Shown: positions 27,433 to 35,299, counted from the stretch's first letter. The stretch is DNA of 52,195 bases from Phycisphaerales bacterium UBA1910 (GCA_002337545.1 DDGE01000024.1:1-52195), one strand, 5' to 3'. Notes: generated by a model from the sequence alone, not told the origin. Made by a program: numbers and translations.

Positions 27433-28062
27433 ATGGCGAAGAAAGACAAGTTTGATCAAGCAGTGATCGATGAGGCAATGGCGTCCAACACGCCTCGTCT
27501 CCAGACAACCTTCGAGCAGGAAGTACTCCCGAAGCTGACTTCGGAGTTCGGTATCGCGAATCGCAACGCAATGCCCAAGCTCGAGAAGGTCACGATCAAT
27601 GTGAATGTCGGTCGCCACCTGGACGGGACGAAGGTTCCGACCAATGTCCGCGAAGCCGTGATTCACACGCTGACCACGATCTCGGGTCAGAAGCCTGTCG
27701 CGATCGCTGCGAAGAAGTCCGTTTCGAACTTTAAGGTTCGTGAGGGATACGAGACAGCATTCAAGGTGACGCTCCGTCGTGATCGGATGTGGCACTTTGT
27801 TGATCGCCTGTTCAACCTGGCCGCGCCTCGTATCAAGGACTTTCGTGGTCTCAACGACAAGGCGTTCGATCGTCAGGGCAGCTACTCGATGGGGCTGACT
27901 GAGCAGGGCGTATTCCCTGAGATCAACATGGCGGAGCAGAGCTTCACCCACGGTATGAACATCAACTTCAGCTTCAGCAACTCGAACCCCGAGCTGAGCA
28001 AGTTCGTGCTCGCGGAACTCGGACTGCCGTTCAAGAAGCCGGCGAAGAACAAGAAGAACTGA
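27433..28062 (+). CDS. rplE: 50S ribosomal protein L5
   Basis: A 209-residue 5S rRNA-binding protein contacting S13 and P-site tRNA. MPKLEKVTINVNVG is the family signature region, followed by LTTISGQKPVAIAAKKSVSN, FKVREGYETAFKVTLRRDRM and MNINFSFSNSNPE near the end. The ATG at 27433 is preferred to the GTG at 27430. The N-terminus has about 20 extra residues compared with E. coli L5, and the C-terminus ends in a basic tail. Confidence 0.96.
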   Translation: MAKKDKFDQAVIDEAMASNTPRLQTTFEQEVLPKLTSEFGIANRNAMPKLEKVTINVNVGRHLDGTKVPTNVREAVIHTLTTISGQKPVAIAAKKSVSNFKVREGYETAFKVTLRRDRMWHFVDRLFNLAAPRIKDFRGLNDKAFDRQGSYSMGLTEQGVFPEINMAEQSFTHGMNINFSFSNSNPELSKFVLAELGLPFKKPAKNKKN

Positions 28063-28086
28063 GCACGGGCAAAGGATTAAGCAGAT

Positions 28087-28272
28087 ATGGCCACCAAAGC
28101 ACAAGTCGCCAAAAGCAAGCGTACCCCAAAGTACTCGTCCCGCATTGTTCGCCGTTGCGAGCTCACGGGTCGTTCGCGGGGTGTGTACCGCAAGTTCCGA
28201 ATCAGCCGCATCATGCTCCGCAAGCTCGCGCTCGAGGGCAAGATCCCCGGGATGCGTAAGGCCAGCTGGTAA
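28087..28272 (+). CDS. rpsN: 30S ribosomal protein S14, zinc-free short form
   Basis: A 61-residue S14 of the short (type Z) length, ending [20 protein letters not shown] and KASW. In type Z proteins two CxxC pairs bind zinc. Here only one cysteine (RRCELTG) is left and the second pair is replaced by SRIMLRK, so zinc cannot be bound. The protein sits in the 30S head next to S3 and S10. Short but cysteine-free versions are known as the C-minus type used in zinc sparing; here it is the gene in the main operon. Confidence 0.94.
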   Translation: MATKAQVAKSKRTPKYSSRIVRRCELTGRSRGVYRKFRISRIMLRKLALEGKIPGMRKASW

Positions 28273-28299
28273 ATCGGAATGAGACCGGTAGGAAACAAC

Positions 28300-28322
28300 G
28301 CCCCCTGCAGAATCATCGGGGC
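28300..28322 (+). promoter_or_regulatory. Hairpin upstream of rpsH
   Basis: GCCCC (28300-28304) pairs with GGGGC (28318-28322) across a 13-base loop in the 112-base rpsN-rpsH spacer. In E. coli S8 regulates the spc operon by binding a hairpin near rplE, so a similar role is possible but not shown. Confidence 0.4.
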
Positions 28323-28384
28323 AGAACGAAACACCCAGGCCATGAGTGCCTGCAAAGAGTACGCAAGGACAAAGGTAGGTCCCC

Positions 28385-28783
28385 ATGTCGATCAGTGATC
28401 CAGTCGCAGACATGCTCACCCGCATCCGCAACGCAACGCGGAACCGCTCCAAGAGCGTTGTTGTGCTGAACAACAAGGTGTGCCGCGGTGTCGCGGAAAC
28501 CCTCAAGAGTGAGGGGTACATCAACGGGTACGAAGTCGTTGAAGACAACAAGCAGGGCACGATCCATGTGGACCTGAAGTACGGGCCGCGTGGCGAGGTG
28601 CTGATCCATGAGATCAAGCGCATGAGCAAGCCCGGCTGCCGTGTATACAAGAAGGTGGGCGAGATCCCCGCACCCATGCAGGGGCTCGGCATCTCGATCG
28701 TCTCCACAAGCAGCGGCGTGCTCTCTGATCGTCAGGCCCGCGAGAAGGGTGTTGGTGGAGAGCTTCTCTGCACCGTGCTCTGA
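28385..28783 (+). CDS. rpsH: 30S ribosomal protein S8
   Basis: A 132-residue central-domain protein and spc operon regulator in other bacteria. It begins MSISDPVADMLTRIRNATRN. GYINGYEVVEDNKQGTIHVD and ISIVSTSSGVLSDRQAREKG followed by VGGELLCTVL are the family's RNA-binding C-terminal signature. Length is standard. Confidence 0.97.
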   Translation: MSISDPVADMLTRIRNATRNRSKSVVVLNNKVCRGVAETLKSEGYINGYEVVEDNKQGTIHVDLKYGPRGEVLIHEIKRMSKPGCRVYKKVGEIPAPMQGLGISIVSTSSGVLSDRQAREKGVGGELLCTVL

Positions 28784-28805
28784 ATGACCCAAGGAATGAT
28801 TTAAC

Positions 28806-28822
28806 GGGTGAGAGTTTCACCC
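28806..28822 (+). promoter_or_regulatory. Hairpin upstream of rplF
   Basis: A perfect six-base stem GGGTGA (28806-28811) / TCACCC (28817-28822) with a GAGTT loop, 23 bases after the rpsH stop. No T run follows. Confidence 0.5.
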
Positions 28823-28886
28823 ACATCTGCGATTGGAATCCCCGGCTTCGGTCGGACGACGAGGACAGTCGGAAAGGAACGCGAAC

Positions 28887-29441
28887 ATGTCGCGAATCGG
28901 TAAAAAGCCCATCTCGGTGCCCGGCAATGTGAAGGTCAACCTGAGCGAGAATAGCATCTCGATCGAGGGACCCAAGGGCACGCTGTCGTACGATTTCCGC
29001 CCGGAAGTCGATGTCTCCTTCGATGAGGGTGACAAGAGCATCTCCGTCAGCATGGACGAGAAGCTGATCCAGGCGAAGCGTTCCAACAATGCATACTGGG
29101 GCACAACTCGTGCGTTGATCAATAACATGATCAAGGGCGTCACCGACGGGTACGAGAAGAAGCTCCAGGTCGTCGGTGTTGGTTGGACTGCTACCGTGAA
29201 CGGCAATAAGCTCGCGCTCAAGGTCGGGTACGCGAACATCATCGAGATGCCGATCCCCGAGGGACTCACGGTGACCGCTGACAAGCAGATCATCACGGTG
29301 AGCGGCGCGGATAAGCAAGCGGTGGGGCACTTTGCCGCATCGACCCGTGCGAAGCGGAAGCCCGAGCCGTACAACGGCAAGGGTATTAAGTACCTCGACG
29401 AGGTCATCATGCGTAAGCAGGGCAAGGCGTTCGGTAAGTAA
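28887..29441 (+). CDS. rplF: 50S ribosomal protein L6
   Basis: A 184-residue protein near the sarcin-ricin loop. It begins MSRIGKKPISVPGNVKVNLS. The two repeated beta-alpha domains are visible, with TRALINNMIKGVTDGYEKKL and, near the end, KRKPEPYNGKGIKYLDEVI. The ATG at 28887 has GGAAAGGAA upstream. The in-frame start at 28833 lies in the spacer and adds 18 unrelated residues. Confidence 0.96.
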   Translation: MSRIGKKPISVPGNVKVNLSENSISIEGPKGTLSYDFRPEVDVSFDEGDKSISVSMDEKLIQAKRSNNAYWGTTRALINNMIKGVTDGYEKKLQVVGVGWTATVNGNKLALKVGYANIIEMPIPEGLTVTADKQIITVSGADKQAVGHFAASTRAKRKPEPYNGKGIKYLDEVIMRKQGKAFGK

Positions 29442-29462
29442 ACCAAGAGTAACGCACTGAGC

Positions 29463-29481
29463 GGATCGGGTTACCCGATCC
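29463..29481 (+). promoter_or_regulatory. Hairpin upstream of rplR
   Basis: A perfect eight-base stem GGATCGGG (29463-29470) / CCCGATCC (29474-29481) with a three-base loop, ending just before the rplR ribosome-binding site CGAGG. It could control access to that site. Confidence 0.55.
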
Positions 29482-29497
29482 ACACGAGGTGATCAAG

Positions 29498-29863
29498 ATG
29501 AATAAGAACAAACTCAAGGACGCACGCCGAGCCCGCCGCCGCATCGGCATCCGCAAGCGCATCGCAGGCACCCCCGAGCGTCCTCGTCTGGCGGTCTACC
29601 GCTCCCTGAATCATGTGTACGCTCAGGTCATCGATGATCTGGCGGGCAAGACCCTTCTAAGCGCTTCGACGCGTGATAAGGGTGTGAAGATTGAAGGAGC
29701 TTCCGGCAACTGTGACGCGGCCAAGAGTGCCGGGTCCCTTCTCGCCGAGCGTGCCAAGGAAGCGGGCATCACCGATGTGGTGTTCGATCGTGGCGGTTTT
29801 AAGTATCACGGGCGGATCAAGGCGTTCGCTGACGCGGCACGCGACGGTGGTCTGAAGTTCTAA
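29498..29863 (+). CDS. rplR: 50S ribosomal protein L18
   Basis: A 121-residue 5S rRNA-binding protein. The basic N-terminus [20 protein letters not shown] is followed by [18 protein letters not shown] and the C-terminal [20 protein letters not shown]. The ATG at 29498 has GAGG eight bases upstream; the in-frame GTG at 29489 overlaps that site. Confidence 0.96.
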   Translation: MNKNKLKDARRARRRIGIRKRIAGTPERPRLAVYRSLNHVYAQVIDDLAGKTLLSASTRDKGVKIEGASGNCDAAKSAGSLLAERAKEAGITDVVFDRGGFKYHGRIKAFADAARDGGLKF

Positions 29864-29891
29864 CGGAACGATTCTGAAAGAGACAGCAACT

Positions 29892-30650
29892 ATGGCTGAA
29901 ATCCTCGACGAAAGCACGAATCTCGAGTCGCATACCGTCGGCATCTACCGCACCGCAGCAACGGTCAAGGGTGGGCGTCGATTCAGCTTCGGCGCACTCG
30001 TTGTCGTCGGCGACCGACGCGGCAAGGTGGGCTACGGGTACGCCAAGTCCCCCGAAGTACCGACCGCGATTGAAAAAGCGCAGAAGCGTGCTCGACAGTC
30101 ACTTGTCACGGTGCCGATGGCCGGGACGACCTTCCCTCATGAGATCGAGGGCCGCGCGTGTGCAAGCACCGTCCGGCTCATGCCCGCATCGCCGGGTACC
30201 GGTGTGGTCGCTGGCGGTACAGTCCGTGCGGTGATGGAAATCGCTGGCATCTCGGATTGTCTGACCAAGTGCACCGGTTCGACCAGCAAGCTCAACACGG
30301 TTCGCGCCGTCATCGACGGGCTGACCAAGCTCCGCACGCGTGAGCAGATCGCCGAGCTGCGTGGTGTTGAGATCACCACCTCGGACATCGAAGAGCGGAT
30401 CGAACGCGGTAGCAAGTTCATGCCTTCGAAGGTTGAGGGCGAAAAGATGGCAGCTCCTGTGAACACCGTCGGCCAAGACCGAGGTGGACGCGGTGGGCGA
30501 GGTGGTCGCGGCGGACGCGGCGGTGGGCGTGGTGGTCGCGGTGGCGATCGTGGCGCACCCGCACAGGCGCCGGCTTCCGCTCCCGCAGGTGATGCACCAG
30601 CGGCAGCAAAGCCCGAGGGCGGCGAATCCACTGAGTCCAAAGAGAGCTGA
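29892..30650 (+). CDS. rpsE: 30S ribosomal protein S5 with RGG-repeat C-terminal tail
   Basis: 252 residues, against about 165 for a typical S5. Residues 10-165 are the S5 double-stranded-RNA-binding and C-terminal domains: RRFSFGALVVVGDRRGKVGY, GTTFPHEIEGRACASTVRL and PGTGVVAGGTVRAVMEIAGI. S5 sits at the mRNA entry site and affects decoding accuracy. From about residue 195 the chain turns into repeated Arg-Gly-Gly units (about eight), then an Ala/Pro-rich stretch and an acidic end (GGESTESKES). RGG boxes bind RNA in other proteins. The tail is in frame and directly continuous. Confidence 0.95.
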   Translation: MAEILDESTNLESHTVGIYRTAATVKGGRRFSFGALVVVGDRRGKVGYGYAKSPEVPTAIEKAQKRARQSLVTVPMAGTTFPHEIEGRACASTVRLMPASPGTGVVAGGTVRAVMEIAGISDCLTKCTGSTSKLNTVRAVIDGLTKLRTREQIAELRGVEITTSDIEERIERGSKFMPSKVEGEKMAAPVNTVGQDRGGRGGRGGRGGRGGGRGGRGGDRGAPAQAPASAPAGDAPAAAKPEGGESTESKES

Positions 30651-30686
30651 TCAAACACAAGCACACCTAACCGGGAGTCATCGGCC

Positions 30687-31298
30687 ATGATGATCCATGA
30701 AGTTACCGCGATGGCGGGCAAGTACAAGAAGCGCAAGCGGGTCGGACGAGGCGTCGGCTCGGGCAACGGTAAGACTGCTGGCCGCGGGCAGAAGGGTGCT
30801 GGTGCACGCCAGGGTCACTCCAAGCTCTACCAGTTTGAGGGTGGCCAGATGCCGTTCTTCCGTCGCATGCCCAAGTTCGGGTTCACCAACGCGAAGTTCA
30901 AGACCCAGTTCTGGATTGTTAACCTCAGCGCCATCGTTGAGCACGACGACTTCAAGAACGGTGGCGATGTCAGCTCCGAGACCCTCGTCAAGGCGGGTCT
31001 GGTGCGTGACACCTCCCGTGACCTGAAGATCCTGGGTGGGCTGGCCGATGGTGAGGATAAGCTCGGCGTCAAGCTGAATGTGACCGCGAACCGCGTGACC
31101 GATTCGGCTCGCAAGCTCATCACCGATGCTGGTGGCAGCGTTACTGAGACAGGCACACGCCGCGACAACGTCCGAGGGATCGATCGCAACTCAGACGATC
31201 GCGCTCCCAAGAACCTGACGAAGAAGCTGAAGAGCCAGGAATGGCATCGGAAGCGTTCCGAGGCATTCGCACGCGGCGAGGTTCTCAAGAAGAAATGA
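30687..31298 (+). CDS. rplO: 50S ribosomal protein L15, extended
   Basis: 203 residues against about 145 in typical L15. It begins MMIHEVTAMAGKYKKRKRVG, with the glycine-rich RGVGSGNGKTAGRGQKGAGA and the family motif EGGQMPFFRRMPKFGF. Residues 145-203 are an additional basic tail (RRDNVRGIDRNSDDRAPKNL, then QEWHRKRSEAFARGEVLKKK). It follows rpsE after only 36 bases; the usual rpmD (L30) between them is absent. Confidence 0.95.
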   Translation: MMIHEVTAMAGKYKKRKRVGRGVGSGNGKTAGRGQKGAGARQGHSKLYQFEGGQMPFFRRMPKFGFTNAKFKTQFWIVNLSAIVEHDDFKNGGDVSSETLVKAGLVRDTSRDLKILGGLADGEDKLGVKLNVTANRVTDSARKLITDAGGSVTETGTRRDNVRGIDRNSDDRAPKNLTKKLKSQEWHRKRSEAFARGEVLKKK

Positions 31299-31351
31299 GC
31301 TCAACGCTCGGGTCCGTGATCCGAGAAGGTGAGAATGTGTTGTGATTCAAG

Positions 31352-31416
31352 ACGCCGTGACCGATCGCTTGATGGCGGGGCCTACGATCCCCCCAAGGTA
31401 TCGGTCACGGCGTTTT
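31352..31416 (+). terminator. Strong terminator or attenuator between rplO and secY
   Basis: A perfect 14-base stem ACGCCGTGACCGAT (31352-31365) / ATCGGTCACGGCGT (31400-31413) is followed by TTT. The 34-base loop itself holds GGGG/CCCC pairing. A smaller hairpin CTCGG-N9-CCGAG (31307-31325) precedes it. It would reduce transcription into secY. Confidence 0.75.
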
Positions 31417-31482
31417 CATTGATGATCGCGGCGAACGGCGCGCCGTGCCGACGGACGCAGGACCAGGCGGAGTACTGACAGG

Positions 31483-32853
31483 ATGCTGATCAAAACCATC
31501 ATCAATGTCTTCAGGATCGAGGAGCTTCGGAAGAAGATCCTTTTCACGATTGGGATGCTCGCGGTCTACCGCATCGGCTTCTGGATCCCGGTTCCTGGTG
31601 TAGATCAGAGTGCGCTGACCCAGTTCTTCGAGGCACAGGCCGCCTCTGGCGGTGCCGCGGGCAAGGTCATGCAGTATGTCGCGATTTTCTCAGGCGGATC
31701 GTTTGGTCAATCCACGATCTTCGGTCTGGGGATCATGCCGTACATCACGGCCGCCATTATCTTCCAGCTCTTTCAATCCGTTTCGCCTCAGCTCAAGAAG
31801 CTGAAGGAGGAGGGGCCCACGGGTTTCGCGAAGATTCAGGAATGGACCCGTTATGTGACGGTGGGGCTGTGTGTAGTTCAGGCGGTCGGGTGGCTCTCGT
31901 TTATCACCAAGTCTCAGCTTGTCTATGGCGAGTGGTCATCGAATCCGCTGTGGTGGGTCATGGCTGTCACCGCGCTCACCGCGGGCACGATTTTCCTGAT
32001 GTGGCTCGGCGAGCAGATCGACCGGTTCGGTATCGGTAACGGTGTCTCATTGATCATCATGGCAGGGATCCTCACGGGCATGCCCGGTGCGATCATGAGC
32101 CTGTACAGCGGCTTTGATCCCAAGGACTCCACCAAGATGGGCTGGATGGGCCTCATTGTTCTCATCTCGCTCTTTGTGATGGTTGTCGCGGGTTCGGTGC
32201 TCCTGACCGTTGCTCAGCGTCGCATCCCGGTGCAGCAGGCGAAGCACTCACGCGGAAAGCGCGTGTTCGGCGGGCAGAAGAGCTACCTTCCGCTGCGTGT
32301 GAACCACGGCGGCGTCATGCCGATCATCTTCGCGAGTTCGCTGATGATCTTCCCCTCTGTTGCGTTCGGGTACCTCACGGAGCTCGCGCAGACCTCAGGG
32401 AACAACGACGGGCTGTATTTCGATGCACTCCAGTGGCTGAGCACCAACTTCCAGATGGGGCAGTTCCCATACATGGTGCTCTATGTCGTGATGGTGTACT
32501 TCTTCAGTTACTTCTGGATCACCGTTCAGTTCAATCCTGAAGAGATGAGCAAACAGCTCCGAGATCATGGGTCGTTTATCCCCGGGCTCCGTCCTGGTCC
32601 ACGAACGGCCGAGTATCTGGAAGCGGTGATGGAACGCATCACCTATGTCGGTGCGGCCTTCCTCTCGGTGATTGCGGTTCTTCCCATGGTTGCGAGTTCC
32701 AAGCTCGGCATCGAGTTCACCGTGTCGCAGTTCCTCGGTGGTACCGGGTTGCTGATCGTGGTGTCCGTGGCGCTGGACTTCCTGCAGCGTGTGGAAGCCT
32801 CATTGCTGATGCGGAACTATGAGGGCTTCCTCGGGAACTCCGCTGATAAGTAG
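31483..32853 (+). CDS. secY: Protein translocase subunit SecY
   Basis: The 456-residue pore of the Sec translocon in the inner membrane. It has about ten hydrophobic helices. The N-terminal FTIGMLAVYRIGFWIPVPGV, the plug-region motif GLGIMPYITAAIIFQL, QLKKLKEEGPTGFAKIQEWT, and LRDHGSFIPGLRPGPRTAEY are diagnostic. It is placed after rplO as usual, but adk, map and infA do not follow. Confidence 0.97.
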   Translation: MLIKTIINVFRIEELRKKILFTIGMLAVYRIGFWIPVPGVDQSALTQFFEAQAASGGAAGKVMQYVAIFSGGSFGQSTIFGLGIMPYITAAIIFQLFQSVSPQLKKLKEEGPTGFAKIQEWTRYVTVGLCVVQAVGWLSFITKSQLVYGEWSSNPLWWVMAVTALTAGTIFLMWLGEQIDRFGIGNGVSLIIMAGILTGMPGAIMSLYSGFDPKDSTKMGWMGLIVLISLFVMVVAGSVLLTVAQRRIPVQQAKHSRGKRVFGGQKSYLPLRVNHGGVMPIIFASSLMIFPSVAFGYLTELAQTSGNNDGLYFDALQWLSTNFQMGQFPYMVLYVVMVYFFSYFWITVQFNPEEMSKQLRDHGSFIPGLRPGPRTAEYLEAVMERITYVGAAFLSVIAVLPMVASSKLGIEFTVSQFLGGTGLLIVVSVALDFLQRVEASLLMRNYEGFLGNSADK

Positions 32854-32952
32854 TTTCGGAGAGTGTTTGGGTCGTCGGATTGAGAATTTTTCAAGCTCAA
32901 GCCACTTTGCGTGCTTGAGATACAAGAAATATTCGGTTTCGGGCCTATAGTC

Positions 32953-33012
32953 TTGGCCCAGCTTTCCCCAGCGGGATGGCTGTGAATCGAAGGCAGATGA
33001 ATACTGGGCCAA
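32953..33012 (+). promoter_or_regulatory. Long inverted repeat in the rpmJ leader
   Basis: Perfect nine-base arms TTGGCCCAG (32953-32961) and CTGGGCCAA (33004-33012) enclose 42 bases with further pairing, inside the 204-base secY-rpmJ spacer. No T run follows, so a regulatory or processing fold is more likely than termination. The rest of the spacer (32854-32952) is AT-richer and may hold a promoter, but no clear boxes were found. Confidence 0.5.
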
Positions 33013-33057
33013 AGATTTGAGCCCGCAGCGCGTCGCGATGGGCGACAGGAGCAAGTT

Positions 33058-33174
33058 ATGAAGGTTCAATCGAGTGTTAAGCGTCGCTCCAAGGACTGCC
33101 AAATCGTTCGTCGCAAGGGCAAGGTCTTTGTGATCAACAAGAAGAACCCCCGTTTCAAGCAGCGTCAGGGCTGA
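33058..33174 (+). CDS. rpmJ: 50S ribosomal protein L36, zinc-free form
   Basis: A 38-residue protein starting [14 protein letters not shown] and ending PRFKQRQG, unmistakably L36 by its two ends and [10 protein letters not shown]. Standard L36 binds zinc through three cysteines and a histidine. Here only one cysteine is left (KDC) and the later ligands are replaced (INKKNPRFK), so it is the C-minus form. AGGAG lies upstream of the ATG at 33058. Confidence 0.95.
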   Translation: MKVQSSVKRRSKDCQIVRRKGKVFVINKKNPRFKQRQG

Positions 33175-33206
33175 TCGCTCAGTAACGGGTTAATCGAGTT
33201 AGATAC

Positions 33207-33244
33207 GCGTGCGAAGCACGCAGCACATTTCCGGCGTGAGCCGG
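33207..33244 (+). promoter_or_regulatory. Two hairpins upstream of rpsM
   Basis: GCGTGC-GAA-GCACGC (33207-33221) and CCGGC-GTGA-GCCGG (33231-33244), the latter with a GNRA-type tetraloop, lie immediately before the rpsM ribosome-binding site and GTG start. Confidence 0.5.
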
Positions 33245-33259
33245 TGACAGGAGCAAACA

Positions 33260-33637
33260 GTGCCCCGTATCGCAGGTGTTGACATCCCCGATCGCAAGAA
33301 GATCTACTACGCGCTTCAGTACATCCACGGTGTGGGTCCGAAGTATGCGGCTGATATCCTTGCAGAAGCAAACATCAACCCCGAGGCTCGTTCGAACGAG
33401 CTTTCGGAAACCGATGTTTCGCAGATCAATACGATCATCGACAACGGGTACCTCGTCGAAGGTGCGCTCCGTCGTCAGGTCCAGCAGAATATCCAGCGTC
33501 TGCGTGAGATCCGCTCCTACCGGGGCGATCGTCACCGCTCGGGTCTTCCGACCCGCGGTCAGCGTACCCGCTGCAACGCTCGCACCCGTAAGGGACGCGC
33601 GAAGACCGTTGCAGGCAAGAAGGGCGTCAAGGGCTAA
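33260..33637 (+). CDS. rpsM: 30S ribosomal protein S13
   Basis: A 125-residue head protein contacting P-site tRNA and L5. The GTG start gives MPRIAGVDIPDRKKIYYALQ. YIHGVGPKYAADILAEANI and the C-terminal HRSGLPTRGQRTRCNARTRK signature are present. GACAGGAG precedes the start. Order rpmJ-rpsM-rpsK is standard. Confidence 0.97.
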   Translation: MPRIAGVDIPDRKKIYYALQYIHGVGPKYAADILAEANINPEARSNELSETDVSQINTIIDNGYLVEGALRRQVQQNIQRLREIRSYRGDRHRSGLPTRGQRTRCNARTRKGRAKTVAGKKGVKG

Positions 33638-33695
33638 ACGGTGTTTGCCCGGCTCCGGCTCGGCACGCACGACAATCAAGACTCATACATCGCAA

Positions 33696-33734
33696 GGTTC
33701 CAGCCCGACGCAGGTCGCTGAGGGAGGTGGAACC
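33696..33734 (+). promoter_or_regulatory. Hairpin upstream of rpsK
   Basis: Seven-base perfect arms GGTTCCA (33696-33702) and TGGAACC (33728-33734) enclose 25 bases in the 114-base rpsM-rpsK spacer, just before the AGGAG of rpsK. Confidence 0.5.
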
Positions 33735-33751
33735 GTCAGGAGCGAGATTCA

Positions 33752-34129
33752 ATGGCGAAGAAGGCAAAGAAAGTTCGCAAGGGCGTTGTCCGGGGCGTGG
33801 CTCACATCAAGGCCACCCACAACAACACCATGATCACCGTCACCGACACCAACGGCGAAACCCTCGCTTGGGACTCGGCTGGCACCATCGGCTTTAAGGG
33901 CGCACGGAAGTCAACACCGTTCGCCGCGACCCGTGCGGGTGAGCAGTGCGGCCAGAAGGTCCGCAAGATGGGCATGAACGAGATCGAGGTCAAGATCACC
34001 GGCGCTGGTGCCGGTCGCGAGAACGCTGTCTCGGGTCTTGCATCAACCGGTCTCCGCGTTACGGCGATCGAGGACCACACCCCGGTTCCTCACAACGGTT
34101 GCCGCCCGCCTAAGAAGCGTCGCGTCTGA
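33752..34129 (+). CDS. rpsK: 30S ribosomal protein S11
   Basis: A 125-residue platform protein at the mRNA exit. VVRGVAHIKATHNNTMITVT, GTIGFKGARKSTPFAATRAG and the C-terminal signature VTAIEDHTPVPHNGCRPPKK are present. Length is slightly short of the usual 129. The usual next gene rpsD is missing; a terminator follows. Confidence 0.97.
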   Translation: MAKKAKKVRKGVVRGVAHIKATHNNTMITVTDTNGETLAWDSAGTIGFKGARKSTPFAATRAGEQCGQKVRKMGMNEIEVKITGAGAGRENAVSGLASTGLRVTAIEDHTPVPHNGCRPPKKRRV

Positions 34130-34143
34130 TCTGAATCAATATG

Positions 34144-34176
34144 CACCCACGCGTCGAAAGACGCATGGGTGTTTTT
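34144..34176 (+). terminator. Rho-independent terminator after rpsK
   Basis: A twelve-position stem with one mismatch, CACCCACGCGTC / GACGCATGGGTG, around a GAAA loop, followed by TTTTT. It lies 15 bases after the rpsK stop and 115 bases before rpoA, so rpoA probably needs read-through or its own promoter in 34177-34291. Confidence 0.85.
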
Positions 34177-34291
34177 CGTGCTCGGCATGGACAGAAAGGG
34201 CGACGCGGGCAGCAAGCGCGTCGGACCTGTGAACCAAGATCGAGTGATGTATCCGGTTCGATGAACCACACTTGCTGAGGAGATCAACGAC

Positions 34292-35299
34292 ATGCGTGTA
34301 CGCTGGCGTGGATTGGAACTTCCTTCGAAGGTCGTCGCGGACCCCAAGTTTACCGCGGATACCTTCGGGCGTTTTACTGTGGAGCCGTTTGAGCGCGGCA
34401 TGGGTACGACTGTCGGCAACTCGCTGCGTCGGATCCTGCTCTCGTCGCTCGAGGGTGCTTCTGTCACCGCGATCAAGATCAAAGGTGTTGAGCACGAGTT
34501 CACCAGCATGCCCGGCGTGCTGGAAGATACCACCGACATCGTCCTGAACATCAAGAACCTCATTGTCAAGCTCGAGGGTGATGAGCCCCGCGTGATGAAG
34601 CTCGCGGCCCAGGGGCCTGGCGAGGTGACCGCGGACCTCATCGAGGCTGACACCAATGTCACCATCATGAACAAGGATCTGGTCATCGCAACGCTGACCG
34701 AGGAAATCCCGTTCGAGATGGAGATCCATGTCGGTAAGGGTCGTGGGTATGTCCCCGCTTCCGAGCAGTACGGCCGCAACGACGAGCAGGAGATCGGTGT
34801 GATCCCTGTCGATGCGATCTACTCGCCCGTTCAGCGTGTCCGCTACGCAGTCGAAGACACGCGTGTGGGGATGAAGACGAACTACGACAAGCTCACGATG
34901 GAGATCTGGACCGACGGCACGACCACGCCCGAGATGGCAATGGTCGAGGCGGCGAAGATCATGCGTAAGCATCTCAACCCGTTCATCCAGTACTTTGACA
35001 TCGGCGAAGAGCGTGTGTCGGAGAACGCGGCAGCAGCGGCTGGTGTGGACGAGGAACTGATCCGCAAGCTCAACATGCCGATCGAGCAGCTTGATCTCTC
35101 GGTGCGTGCGAGCAACTGCCTCGAATCTGCACGGATCGACACGGTGGCGCAGCTTGTCACGAAGACGGAGCAGGAACTGCTCAAGCTCCGCTCGTTCGGT
35201 CGTACATCGCTGCGTGAAGTGAAGCGCAAACTGCTCGATATCGAGCTTGATCTTGGAATGGAACTGCCCGAGGGCTACAACGCCGCGGGTGTCAACTGA
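34292..35299 (+). CDS. rpoA: DNA-directed RNA polymerase alpha subunit
   Basis: A 335-residue subunit that dimerises to start RNA polymerase assembly. The N-terminal domain has FTVEPFERGMGTTVGNSLRR followed by ILLSSLEGASVTAIKIKGV. The C-terminal domain, about residues 255-325, has LDLSVRASNCLESARIDTVA and LLKLRSFGRTSLREVKRKL, the DNA and activator contact surface. Standard size. GAGGAG precedes the ATG. Confidence 0.97.
   Translation: MRVRWRGLELPSKVVADPKFTADTFGRFTVEPFERGMGTTVGNSLRRILLSSLEGASVTAIKIKGVEHEFTSMPGVLEDTTDIVLNIKNLIVKLEGDEPRVMKLAAQGPGEVTADLIEADTNVTIMNKDLVIATLTEEIPFEMEIHVGKGRGYVPASEQYGRNDEQEIGVIPVDAIYSPVQRVRYAVEDTRVGMKTNYDKLTMEIWTDGTTTPEMAMVEAAKIMRKHLNPFIQYFDIGEERVSENAAAAAGVDEELIRKLNMPIEQLDLSVRASNCLESARIDTVAQLVTKTEQELLKLRSFGRTSLREVKRKLLDIELDLGMELPEGYNAAGVN

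Noticed and set aside
27409..28707. A 432-codon minus-strand frame across rplE-rpsN-rpsH
   Set aside because: Antisense to three unmistakable ribosomal protein genes; no motifs of its own.
30651..30686. Search for rpmD (L30) between rpsE and rplO
   Set aside because: Only 36 bases are available, so no gene can be present.
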